From Sinelater perroti (taxonomy: Eukaryota > Arthropoda > Insecta > Coleoptera > Elateridae): a DNA stretch of 64,000 nt. Positions 51,260 to 62,469 of the stretch are shown in pieces. The notes below the pieces were generated by a model, which was given only the letters and a program-made list of their open reading frames with translations, was not told the origin of the DNA and made no database searches. Position 1 is the first letter of the stretch; each line of letters begins with the position of its first letter. The position numbers and the translations under genes were made by a program. The stretch lies in NCBI GenBank assembly GCA_036346155.1, contig JARFIY010000055.1, forward strand, positions 1,364,001 to 1,428,000, read 5' to 3'.

Positions 51260-51640
51260 ATAAAAAGCTAACTCGACAGTCTGCAAAATCAAATCATTAG
51301 CGCCAGTGTCCCACAAAGCAGCATATTAGAGCTCATTTTTTAATATACACACACCTTCTTAAAATTAATGGAACATTGGTAGCATTCGCCGATCTCACAG
51401 CCATTTTTACCCAAACAGCTAAATTAGACTAAGCAGTAATAAAGCTATAAGAAACAATAAACAAACTTTCTCCTTAGTTAAAACTTTGGAATATCCAGAT
51501 CAACTCAAAATATTACGACACTATACATCAATAATAATATTACACCGTAGAAACCTAAATATTCCGCAGTTCTACCTAAGTTGTCAATATTATATCAATC
51601 CTAAACTAACGCAAAGCTGCAGGGTCGTCGAGGTAAATTC
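51260..51640 (+). mobile_element. Jockey-like RT 3' fragment
   Basis: Plus-strand frame pieces give ISASVPQSSILELIF (about 51298-51342, compare GVPQGS-LGPLLY) and then, after a frame change, FADLTAIFTQTAK (about 51390-51430, the ADDTA box with D changed to L). It follows directly after the MITE-like repeat. Confidence 0.6.
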
Positions 51641-52019
51641 GAAACTGTTTTAGATTGTATTGTCGAAAAGCCATCCCCTATTAGGTAGAACAAGTTATCT
51701 TCACATAATCAACAACCAACGATAATCGGCAAAATGAGTCAGAAAATCGCCGATAGAGATTATTGTATGATTTTATTACAAGAACACCTAAGTTTACCAC
51801 ATAGACAAAGAAGTCTAACTGCCAGGAGGGAGTATTTACTAACCGAGCAAGCCATCTGGTCGCGAGAGAAGTAATGAATTCGTCTACACATTGAAAAATA
51901 TCGATCAAGATCCTAGGCGGGATAAGATTGACATGATAAAAGAAATGGGCTTGGCAAGGTCAACGGTCAGTCTAGTAAATCATTCATCCTGATAAACTGT
52001 CAACTATTGACTGAAAAAA

Positions 52020-52590
52020 ACAAGATAGACAAAAAGTTAAAGACATAAGCACTGATGAACGACATCGAGCACGACAGCGCTAGCTTCCTGAGATTCTTTT
52101 TGAACGAAGTACAGAAAGATAAATTGCCAAAATAACTGTTGGATTAGCCAGGACACCTCTAAAGTGTCTGCCGTCCTTCACACAAAATTTCCCTCCTTTG
52201 CGATGGCTCTGGGGGTTATGAGCAGCAAAAGGGATGTCATGACGCCTCACTTCTTTTGAAGAAGGAGACAGTTGTCAAGCCCTGGATAGAGAAAGTGGTT
52301 GCTGAGGACTACGTATTCCAGTACCGACTGTAATCTTCTTGAACACATGTAGGACGTGGTCGAGGCGAAGGTCAATAAGAGGCATCATAACACCAAGAAC
52401 AGCCTAAGGCCTTTTGTTTTGGAGATAGTGACACATACGGATAAAGAGATAGTTGTGTTGACCTGCAGCAGGTTTAGCTCCCGACTTTTAAAACAGATCG
52501 TACAGTGTTAGTACACAAAATCCTGCTACGACTTCTAGCACTTCAACACACTTAACACTGCAGCAGTTTGGTGAGAGCTGCAGTCAACTC
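52020..52590 (+). mobile_element. Mariner-like transposase fossil
   Basis: Plus-strand readings are VLHTKFPSFAMALGVMSSKR from 52173 and then VMTPHFF, VKPWIEKVVAEDYVFQ (52274-52321), and VNKRHHNTKNSLRPFVLEIV (about 52373-52432). They follow transposase order from the middle to the C-terminus. The D-APAH catalytic segment and the WPP-SPDLN block are mostly deleted. The ETVVKPW-like wording resembles the 49.1-kb copy's subfamily. Confidence 0.75.
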
Positions 52591-52599
52591 ACTATGGTA

Positions 52600-55030
52600 T
52601 ATTCGTAACGTGCAATTTTCATCATGAGCGAGCCTTGGAAGAGTTTATTAAAAAATATAATATAAATCAGAAACACTATTAAATTATTGTTATTGTTAAT
52701 TGCTTTTCCTTGAGGCAGTTACTCAGTCTCATTATATAGTATTTACTTATTGTATTTGTGTTTTATATTATCTATGCTATGTATACAAATTAATATTTGT
52801 TGATCTGGTAATAAAATATATATTAAAAAACATTATCATACCTAACAGAACTTAGAAAAGAGAATTAAGAACAAAGGGATGCAGAAGGCAATGAAGAAGC
52901 AGTATTTAGTACAGACGTTATTTGAACACCCTGGTAGATTCCACGTTTTGAGCTTCTTGAATTACGTGGATTTGATATTTTATACGTTTTTATGTACATT
53001 CCTAACGCTAAAAGAATGTCCACTCTTATTTTTGTTCTTTGCCTTTTTTGTACTTTTGAATATCGTAATGTATAACCTGAGTTTAAAACCATCTCTTCAC
53101 TTTTTTCTTCTTTGCCTCGCTTGTTCCCAATAGTTATATTCTATATTTTCCCATTCCTCCTACCATCTTTTTGTGTTTTCCTGCTTTTGGTATGCCATGT
53201 TTCTGTTCTTATATTCTTTTTTTATTGCGTTTGCCGTTTTAAAAAGCCCCATCTTGGCCCGAGGCTAATGTTTTTGCTCTATAGCTTCTATCTTGTGGGT
53301 AATTAATCTATTTAAGGTGAGTTCTATTACGGCGCGACAGCTAGTATCGGGTTATACTCCCTGGTTTCAGGTCGCTAAAGATTCGCTAGTTATCTAACAG
53401 AGGTTACACTGTATAGGAGAGGTTGAAATTTGGTGGTTAGGTGTTGGAGGCTACTTACCCTCTCAACTATTTTCAAAAGTACCCAGGAGTTATACTAAAA
53501 CATTGGTAGAAATTATGCCTTAACATTATTAGGTCACACGTGATAATAACGACAACTGGATTCCATACAAAAACAAATAAATTACTGAATATTTTTAGGC
53601 ATCTTGCCTTCTAGCCAATAGGTGGGATATTATTGCTTTGATTAATGTAAAATAAGTACTGTCATATTCTCAATAATTATTACAATATTAAGTGGCTTTA
53701 CTGTAGCTATCAAAATTGCACTGACATAAACATTTGGTTAAAACAACGTGCTATTATTGAGTTCCTAGGGGCCCTTTTATATTCATCGATGAAGGGGTAC
53801 TATCTATGACAACACCTATGTAGATGTCAACATCGTTAGGTGATGGGCAACAAGTGCGAAAGGAAAAATGCAATCACAACAAGTATGCATGGTGAGGTTT
53901 GTTTGGTCGACTCTTGATGCATAGACGAATTGCAGAAGTAGAAAGATATTACTGATAATCTTAGTACTTTTCTTGTATGTAATCAAAAGAAGATTTTCCA
54001 GAAACCTACAAACATAAGGGTAAAGTTTTTCTTCCCCGAATTCTCACTGATTCAAATATACCTTATTAAGAAACAACAGAGTTCAAGAAAATTAAACTTA
54101 CTACACAAGTTTCAAAGCCAAACGAATAGAAAAAGACAAAAAATCAAAACCCTTTACGGTGCTGGTAAAGAATGCAAAGCTCGAGTTTTGGTGGTTATTA
54201 AAAACAAATTAATATCGTTACAGTGTTTAAAAAATGTTGGATTAACATTTCACTAAGAGTTAAATATGTATATACAACCTAGTTGTAGATACAAATACCA
54301 CAAAACACTGGACCTTTGGCCCACATAAAAGTATTTAGATATTCTTGAAAGCCAATAACAGCAGCTATCACAAATAAAAAAATTGTTATACTAAAAAAAA
54401 CCCATCAAAGATATTTAGCTATTAGTTGAAGAAATTAATAAATTAGATAGCGCCAGTCACTCTTTGAGTATTTAACAAGTACTTTTTTTCTGCAGCCCGT
54501 ATCAATGAAAGTAATTTTTTTACAGAAAACCCGGGCTTATTCCTTGCCTTTAATCTTGCTGCCATTAATTACTGGGATCTAGAAGGCTCAAAACATTTTG
54601 GGAACATTAAACAGCTTTTGAGGAAATAATAAAAATTTTATTTATTAGTTTTAAAGTTTATTACGGATATTGATTTTAATTAAATATATCTAATTAGACA
54701 AAAAATAATCTTGCAAAAGTGGACCATAAATTTTTTTTAAAGAATAGTGTTGGAACGTTTTCTATCATAATAGAGAATGATTAGTAAAAAATACATAAAA
54801 TATTGCATTAAAACAGTTCAATTAGAACGATTACGCCATCTAATCTTATGTACCTCTAAAACAACTGTTGGAGCTAAATAAATACTGTTTATTGTGCTAT
54901 ATATGTAATCAAAAAACGAGTCTTGATTACTTGATGTAACTTGTAGATTAAAAAGCCATTATTTTCCTAGTTCCTCCAGTAAGACGTAAAGCGGATCTAC
55001 ATTAGTATCAGAGATAAGTCAACCAAATCA
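52600..55030. other. Unassigned AT-rich DNA
   Basis: T-rich 52.9-53.3 kb gives hydrophobic chance frames. No gene or motif is recognised up to the mariner remnant. Confidence 0.5.
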
Positions 55031-55700
55031 AAAAACGAAAGAACTGACTGTAATGGCCAAAAAGGTGATACATGATATTCATCCGGAAAGTTTTAGACAC
55101 CCACGTTAATGTTGCGAGTGTTTCTCGCATAATCTATGAAGATTTAAATTTGACCAAAAGGCTTGTTATATGATTTTCCATAATTTTAGTCAAGAACAGA
55201 GAGGATAAAGACTTGCGATAACAATGTTTCTCGGCATATCGTGGTATGACCGTAACTAACAGTTAGAAATTAGAGAGCAAGCAACAAATATAGTAGCGCA
55301 CGAGTTAAGAGAGAAAAGAAAATGTTAACCTTCCCAATGGATCTTGATGTTTTGCTTGCGGATACCTGTACAATAAAGGACAAAATTCGGTGTTTCTGTT
55401 TCTCCCCTGATTGAACCTATCCAGATTTCCATCTTAGCCTGTCGTCGTACTTTGCAAGTCACTTTTCTGTTTTGGCTCTCCAAAACGAAATAAAGATGAC
55501 CAACAAAGATGAGTTACTGAAGGGTCTGCAAATCACTATAATGCGATTTTATCTTGACGACCCCATTTTTAAAGTGACGAGATGTTTTTAACGAGCTTCT
55601 CCCTGGTTTTTGCTTTTTCCATCTCTTGATTCAGAAAAGAGGAAAGTTCGGCTTGCTAGGGTGGGACGTAATGTAACTGTAAACGTTTTCTAATAAATAT
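55030..55700 (+). mobile_element. Mariner-like transposase fossil
   Basis: The plus strand reads NVASVSRIIYEDLNLTKRL (55108-55164), fitting the second DNA-binding helix and linker (NVS--SV-RI---DL---K). Further on, a loose C-terminal resemblance (F-L-L-NEIKMTNKD near 55460-55515) suggests the rest, heavily decayed. Confidence 0.5.
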
Positions 55701-56939
55701 AATGACAATATGATGCCGAGACATGAATTGTTTAATTGTTTTCAGATCTTTTCACATCAAGAAACTGGTTGAAACTTTGGCATATCCATTCGGTCACTTT
55801 TATTTTCTTTACTTTACGGATAATGATAAATTCATAGCATATACAAAATTATTAGCGTTATATTACTCATACTGAAGTATTTGAAATAAATAAGAATATT
55901 TTGATTGATTGATTATACTTATTCAAAATGCAATGGCTAGCGAACGATTCATCAAATTGTCCGACAAGAGTGTACTACAAGTAGCATCTGATACACTACA
56001 GAAGCTTTCGCCATAGTAGAAAAGCACCCTGTCAAATACATGCAGAGCATACAGTTGTGCAAAAGCTGGTTACCAGGTTATCAATAACCAGCCTTATAAA
56101 TATAAACACGTCGATCAGGGGTTTAATGCCTTTAGATTTAGAAGAAGTAGTCATCAGCACGCTAGCCGCTAAAACCCCAACAATATGAGTTTGGATGAAA
56201 AGCTATTAGGAGTATCTCATTTTATTTACAAAATTTACTAATCTCAAAAATTGGATGGCGTCTATGTATCTCTGTCAATAAAGAGAATAACTGGCAACTC
56301 AATACCTTGTTCTATGAACCAAAGATGAATAATATAATTTAGGCATTTATACAAAACAATACCTACGTACTTTTAGTTTTCTTTGGTAGAAGGGATACTA
56401 AAAACAAATTTTTAAAAAATCATTTATATTTGAGGCACTGCAGTTGTTTTCTCCTTGCTACACTTTTATTAGGAAAAATTTAGTACACATTTATCATTGC
56501 TCAGTTGTCATAAAGCTGCTGCAGTATGGTACCACTTGTGAACAACCAACCGAAGCTGTCCCCAATACTGTGATAACTAATACGTGTTTGCTCATTGTCA
56601 TGCTTAATAACACGCCGTGTCTTTACTTCTTGTAACGGTGTTGCTTAATACGCTGCTTTAGTGATTTTCAATACTTCTTAAATAGAATTACCTCCTGAAG
56701 GCAATCGACATTTTTTTTTTTGAATAAACCATACCAGCTGTTGATTCCTTGCAAGGAGGGTTTCCAATAAACTGTCGTTTAATAGATTCGGATGCACCCT
56801 GTACAACCGTATCAACTGTTCTAATATCTTCACACGTTTCTAATCCTCAATCCTTCAACTCTGGAAAATTTTAATATTTATTCTCTAACGTCTTATGCTA
56901 GAACCATGAACGCCTTCGAATCCACATTATTATACATTA

Positions 56940-57261
56940 TTATACACATACCCCCGTTTGCCCGGATGTCTTTCGGTATGGTGGTCTTTCGTGTCCTCAA
57001 AAAGGCCGATCAAATAAGTCTCGGCCAAGCTTTAAAACGGCAGATTTATCTTGAAGTTCTGAACTATCTTCATGACAAAACGATAAAAAAATTTGGGGAT
57101 AAACAGGTAAATAGAAAGACGACGATGCCAAGCCTGTAGCGGTGCTGCTTTTTCACGTCTCCGGTAGCCGGAGCGCTCTTTAGGGCAGTTTTGGTGGCGA
57201 CCTGCTTGCAAGGTGCCTTCTCTCCGGTGGACTTCTTGCGGTTTCCAGAATCTACCATCAT
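56940..57261 (-). pseudogene. Histone H3 pseudogene
   Basis: Minus-strand reading shows H3 from near its N-terminus to near its end, broken by frameshifts, small deletions and stops. From 57261 downward comes KSTGEKAPCKQVATKTALKS followed by an APATG-VKK-HRYR segment. After a frame change comes RRLS...LFIPKFFYRF and MKIVQNFKINLPF, matching the H3 RRYQ-LLIRKLPFQRL and REIAQDFKTDLRF region. Below 57034 come YLIGLFEDT and a PKDI segment, matching AYLVGLFEDT and MPKDIQLARR. The span is shorter than the 411 nt of an intact H3 gene, so pieces are missing. Many core basic residues are replaced (for example GEKAPCKQ for GGKAPRKQ). No stem-loop 3' end was recognised. It may be a retrocopy or a decayed member of a histone cluster. 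Confidence 0.85.
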
Positions 57262-57264
57262 TCA

Positions 57265-57420
57265 TCTTGAATTCCTTATTAATGATGGCATGTAAAGTTT
57301 TGCGAGACGGACCTGTTACATCCGCTAGCTCATCTAATGTGATTTCTGTTTGCCATTATCAAGTCAGATATTCTACGACTTGGTGCTGGTTTCTCACACG
57401 CGGTTACTAATCTCATATGG
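57265..57420 (-). mobile_element. Mariner-like helix-turn-helix remnant next to the H3 pseudogene
   Basis: On the minus strand at about 57280-57345 the reading ITLDELADVTGPSRKTLHAI fits the N-terminal helix-turn-helix of mariner-type transposases, and KEFKMNDG follows. Upstream sequence to about 57600 is too degraded to assign. The reading runs directly into the histone H3 pseudogene on the same strand. No catalytic domain is present. Confidence 0.5.
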
Positions 57421-58059
57421 ATGTTCGGAGCAGTCATTCATTTCCACCAAAAAACCACACTGCTTTTCGTTTAGTCCGCAACTGTACTCGCAGCGCTGCT
57501 ACCTTTTCTTTTATAGATACCAGCAACACAATCTCTATCTTCTTACAGGCACTGCATTTTAATTTACGACACAATCTTAGTTTCTAAGTGAAGTTTACCA
57601 CGAGATAAGCTGGTAATCATCATTGTTGACAATTAGCTAGGTTAGAAGAAGTCTTCTATGTTTTTTTTATCGGGATTGAATGGGCACTATTTAAAATATT
57701 CAAGTTGCTGCTAAGCAGTCAAATTTCACTGTACCATTTTTATAAGCTCACATCATTAACCTTTTCAGTAGCATTTTGGTACAAAAGATGGTTAAGTTTT
57801 ACTTATTAAAAAAATCAAAAAACTACTTGAGTTTTTGTAGCAAGAAATCCTGACATGAAAACGTGTGAATGCTAACTAACATTTAAAAATGTTTAAAGAA
57901 ATGGCAAACTCGATTACTTGATTACCTTATTCAATAGTTCTTTGAGCGTGGAGATGTAAACGCCGAATTTATCACCTGTATTTGTCGCTCTCATTACTAG
58001 AGCGAGCATTTAAACCGATTACGTATTAGTCATACCTCCAGCCTTAATTTTCCATTTTA

Positions 58060-58490
58060 ATTTTAGCATTTTGGCACAATTTAGAGTACCTGCAACGTGC
58101 CCAGCGGCGTTTTCGCCGTAACCTTCAAATGCATCAAATCGCCTAACGCGGTGTTTATTCCCATACATCAAATCGGGAGCGGCAACCTCTTCGTGCTTGC
58201 CAAAAATATAAAAATACGTTAGCCAACGTGCCAAAACTTGCATTTCTCTGAAAAGTGTGATTATATATTTCGCCTCGGGCTAGATAGTTTTTAAATTGAA
58301 CTAATACGGAAATTGCTCAAGTGTGCCTAAATTGCGGTCGCGTGAATAATTTAAATAAATTGGCCGATGCGGAACAAGAGAGCATGTTCCAGGAACACTC
58401 GACCAATCAGCTAATTGAGACGGGCCAGATATTAATTACTCGAGACAGCTATTTAATTATTTTAATAGTTCGTGGATCTTCTCAGGCATA
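58060..58490. other. Candidate non-coding regulatory island
   Basis: Moderately GC-rich 58070-58260, then a stretch with TAATTA-type motifs, CAATCAGCTAATTGAG and ATTAATTACTCGAG. A 74-codon minus frame (58019-58243) has no recognised domain. Confidence 0.35.
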
Positions 58491-59654
58491 ACTTTGAACA
58501 GAAAGCAGATTAACTTCTCGACGAGTTACGAATGTCTTCAACCTACTACCAGAAAGTAAGGGGTAGAAATCAAGGGTCACCTGGACTAGAATTAGAATTT
58601 TTTTAATCATAAATTAAAAATTGGAAAAAATTTGAATAAATAATTTTATTAAGAAAATGAGAAAAAAGATATTTTTCAAGAAAAAAAAAAAGAATAAAAA
58701 CCAACCAAACTGTAGTATATTACAAGTCAAAGACACGGAACCGCACAGAGAAAAATTTGGGAAACCACAAAAATCTACTCAAATGCCCTTAATCAAGAAG
58801 AAATATAAAATAGTTAATATTTACTGTACTATTAACAGAAAAAGACATATGAAGCAAACCAAATAGTATAATTCAAGCAGAAAAAACGAAAAACTTCCAA
58901 GAAACAAAATCATGAAAATCTAGGCTTTTAAAAATAAAGAAGAAACTACATGAATAAAAAAAGTATTATCATACTAAAAAAAACATTCAAACAAAAATAA
59001 AGAAAAAGCCAAAAATTGGAGCATTAAACAAAACAGAATTTTAAAATTAAAGAAATAAGAAGAAAATAAAAGAAAGAAGTAGAGAAACTCCAAGAATGAT
59101 GAAATATAAGAAAGACGAGTGTGAATCAAATATAACCAGAATTATTTTATATTTTATTAAAAAATTATTTGAGCCGCTATATCTCCGAAAAGGCGGAGGA
59201 TAATGCCAATATCCTCCTTAGTCACGTTAATTCTCGGATGATCAACTGTTTCTTATCCTCTCAAAACTAAATGCCACGTGTACACTTGAATTTTCTTAAG
59301 GGCGTTGCGCACGAACTGTGTTTTCTCCTTTTATCCCTCAACTTTCAGAAGCCGCCTTCCTCTCCGTTCACCCCACAGTGCGTAAAAAAAGAAATTTCAA
59401 TTCATAGTTGATTAATCCTCGTCAAATAACAATAGAATACCAACTAAAACGAGAATGGTGTAAAAACCATCAGATGCAACTTTCGACTGCGGTGAACACT
59501 ACGATTACAAAGAATGTTAAAAAAAAGTTTGACCTCGCCGTTGACCCTTTGACCTTTTTGGATGAAAATCAATCCCATAGGAGGTACTGACCTAAGGTTT
59601 ATGTATGTATGCTAAGCATCAAGTGAATTTCTTGAATAGAACGGAAATTATAGT

Positions 59655-59702
59655 ATTTACAGACACACAAACAGACAGATACATAGACACACAGACAGGA
59701 TG
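59655..59702. repeat. Degenerate (ACAGAC)n-type simple repeat
   Basis: A run of ACAGACAC and ACAGACAG units with interruptions, adjoining the 3' end of the minus-strand LINE. It may be that element's simple tail. Confidence 0.7.
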
Positions 59703-61652
59703 TTAAAATCATTAACTTTCTATAGCGTTCCGCACTCGAAAGTTAATAATTCTTGGTTTTTAATGTTCAAAATCCACGTTTCACAACTACAGCAGATAAC
59801 TGGTCTTATTGGTGTTCTGCATAGTGTTTCAAGGTATTCGTGTTTGTCTTTTCAAAATTTTCGCCTGCTACTATAATTTTTCCTTGATTATGTCGAGGTG
59901 TTCCTCTCGTTGTTTTTCTTTATTTACTTGTAGACTAAGCTATCGTGTGCCATTGGTTAATTCCACTAATGCTTCAGTAATTTCAGTTTTGTTTCTTCCT
60001 AGTACGGTCACATCGCCTGTAAAAGTTAGTAATTGTGTTTGTCTGTTATATATTAACCCAACTAGATTGAAGGTAATGTTTCTTAGTTCTCTTTTTACTA
60101 TTAAGTTAAAGAGTAATGGTGGTGGTACGACGCCATATTTTAATCCATTTCTTTTATGTTAAAATCTTCAGATAACCGATCCCCCGTTCTACATTTGCTT
60201 TTTGTTCTATCTACACTCATTTTGACGATTCTTTTTAGTTTAATTGAGATTTTAACGTATTTTAATGTTCTATATATTAGATATATATGATTTTATAAAG
60301 AAAACATAGCTACTGTATATCGATATTAAATTCCCAACAGATATTTGGCAATTTGGCCCATTGTAAATGGGAGTTTTCTCGAAAACTCGCTTGATGTTCG
60401 TCTATTATATTCTCTGGAAGTGGTGTTAAATTTTTGTGGATAATGTGCGCAAGGGCTTTTTATATTACCACTAATAAAGTAAAACCCTGATAGTTGTTTG
60501 AGTTTATTCGCTTTCTTGAAGAAAAAACATAATACCAATTTTTTATTCATTTGAAACTGCCTTTACTCTCCCTCCATATTGACTCATTCTACTAGAATTT
60601 CGTCAATTCCGGGGCTTTCTTGCACTTGGGTTTTCCTCTTTCTTTTATTATCAATTTTATCAGAGTGTAATGATTTTATTGTGATTTGGTCTTCCCCTTC
60701 TTCACTATATTCAGTCAGCTATGCTCTTATGTTCTAATTGAATTTCAATGTACAGTTTTCGAAGAATTTTGTCCATCATTTTATAATTTAGTTTTTGTCA
60801 CATATCATTCTACCTTCTTTATTTTTGGACAAGCTATTCTTAGTTGAAATCACTTTATGCTTTCATTGATTGTTTTATAAAGTGTTCTTAGTACCGGTTT
60901 TTATATGGCATTATTCAATGTTTTCAATTTTATTCCTTCTGGATATTTTATTTACTTTCTTTCTTTTATGTAATGGTTTAAGTTCTATCTTGTTCTTTGT
61001 TGGATCATTTTTGTTCTAGCTACTTATTTCTGTGCTATTATGCCTCTATATTCATCATTAAAATGCCCTTGTTTAGATTTTTAGGCAATGTTTCTAAAGT
61101 CTCTTGTCCACTTTGCTTTGCTTCCATTGTCTACAGATTTTCTTCTTTTTATAAAAATGTGAAGAACATTTCCTCATTCTTTCTTTCCTGTTTTGGTCGT
61201 TACGTTTCCCCATTGCTTTTTTCTTTTGTTTTAGTTTCATGTATGTTAGATAGTTTTTCTTTTACCTTTATTTTAATTAATTCAATTTAGTTGAAAGAAT
61301 TTCATTAAAAAATTATTGAAAGCCATATCTCTTCTATTAATCAAGCTTTTAGTATATCTTTTATCTGTTAGGGCGTGGTTTATTTGGTTTTCTGTGTTTT
61401 TGTTCAGCGAGATCCATGTGCCCTTATAGATGCTTGTAGAAAGGAAGTAGGCAGGCCCTTCCTATACTTATATTATTTGCAAACGCAAAATCTGTTAGTC
61501 ACATACCATTATCATTACATGTATGTGAGTACATAGCAGTGTTATATTGTAGAAATGTTTTATTTTGAGCAATACTCTTTTGATTACTACAAATCGAGTT
61601 CCTAGTTCATGTTCTTCTACCTGTGATTCGCTATAGAACAAGGTATGTGTTT

Positions 61653-61824
61653 GGGGACGCGGTGGCTCAGATGGTTCAACCAGTTGGCTCTGTCCTCTAG
61701 CCGGCGCGCGCGAGTTCGAGTCTCGCTCAACCCATGGGTATGTGTGAATGTTCTAGCATTTAAGTGCATGTTAGTAGGCACAATAAGCCCTTGAGGCTGC
61801 AGTGCCTGTAAGTGCGCCCAAAAA
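61653..61824 (+). mobile_element. tRNA-derived SINE (family 1) with 13-bp target-site duplication
   Basis: The 172-bp body starts GGGGACGCGGTGGCTCAGATGG (A-box region), carries GAGTTCGAGTCTCGC (B box, 61712-61725), a tRNA-unrelated part with GTTAGTAGGCACAATAAGCC, and ends in GTGCGCCCAAAAAA. It is flanked by identical 13-mers AAGGTATGTGTTT at 61640-61652 and 61825-61837. A second copy lies at 7476-7634. The insertion splits the endonuclease region of a minus-strand LINE, and removing it with one duplicate restores a continuous reading. Confidence 0.92.
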
Positions 61825-62381
61825 AAGGTATGTGTTTTTCTTTGTATTATGGTCCTACCAGGCCACCTAATTTCTTAAAGCGCAGTTATTTTTTCTAAAA
61901 AGTCATTAAGTGTACCAGAACGATTTCGGCTTAATACATTCATATTTCTTTGCTTTGTCTTTTTGTTATATGTCTATTCCGAGGCCGGTGTGTTGTCTTC
62001 ATATTAGGATTTTTTACGGAAGGGAGTTACTAACCCCAACTAACCCCCTTTTTGGAGGATCGTATCTCTCGTACTCCGCCAGTTATATGGGTTGATTATC
62101 ATATTTTTGACAAGGTTTCTCAGGCTTACGTGGCTCGCCAACTTAGAGGTTTAGTGATGTTAACCAGATGCTTCACCATCAATAGCAGGTATAGGCCTAC
62201 CCAAGTTGTCTCCGGTTGTTTTAATCTGTGAAATCTTTAAATTATACAATATGTACAAAAATATAATTCTAAACAGCATTCTTTGAAGAGCAATGTAAAC
62301 TGCTTCAAATCAGTTGCCTTTTTACTATTATTTCACTAATTGTTGCAATACTCTATAACACTAATTTTTCTTTTTATTATT

Positions 62382-62383
<2 letters not shown>

Positions 62384-62463
<80 letters not shown>
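62384..62463. repeat. (TA)n microsatellite, about 79 bp
   Basis: Uninterrupted alternating TA, about 210 bp beyond the 5' side of the large minus-strand LINE. Confidence 0.99.
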
Positions 62464-62466
<3 letters not shown>

Positions 62467-62469
62467 GAT

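Larger units (their letters stand above)
59650..62170 (-). mobile_element. Non-LTR retrotransposon fossil (EN-RT), split by a SINE
   Basis: Minus-strand readings run in LINE order. The apurinic-type endonuclease N-terminus has EIRWPGRTII (about 61840-61870). After the SINE comes LFYSESQVEEHELGTRFVV, then NDNGM and FAFANNISIGRAC (about 61460-61520). Reverse transcriptase pieces follow at 60330-60700 (SPGIDEI; FFFKKAN). GLKYGVVPPPLLFNLIV and LLTFTGDVTVLGRN lie near 60010-60150, where the second is a decayed YADD region. The post-RT part has IRPVICCSCETWILNIKN near 59790. Several stops and frameshifts make it dead. Length about 2.35 kb without the SINE; the clade is not resolved. Confidence 0.8.

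Noticed and set aside
59809..60162. A 117-codon plus-strand ORF
   Set aside because: It is the opposite strand of a LINE RT segment that reads clearly on the minus strand.
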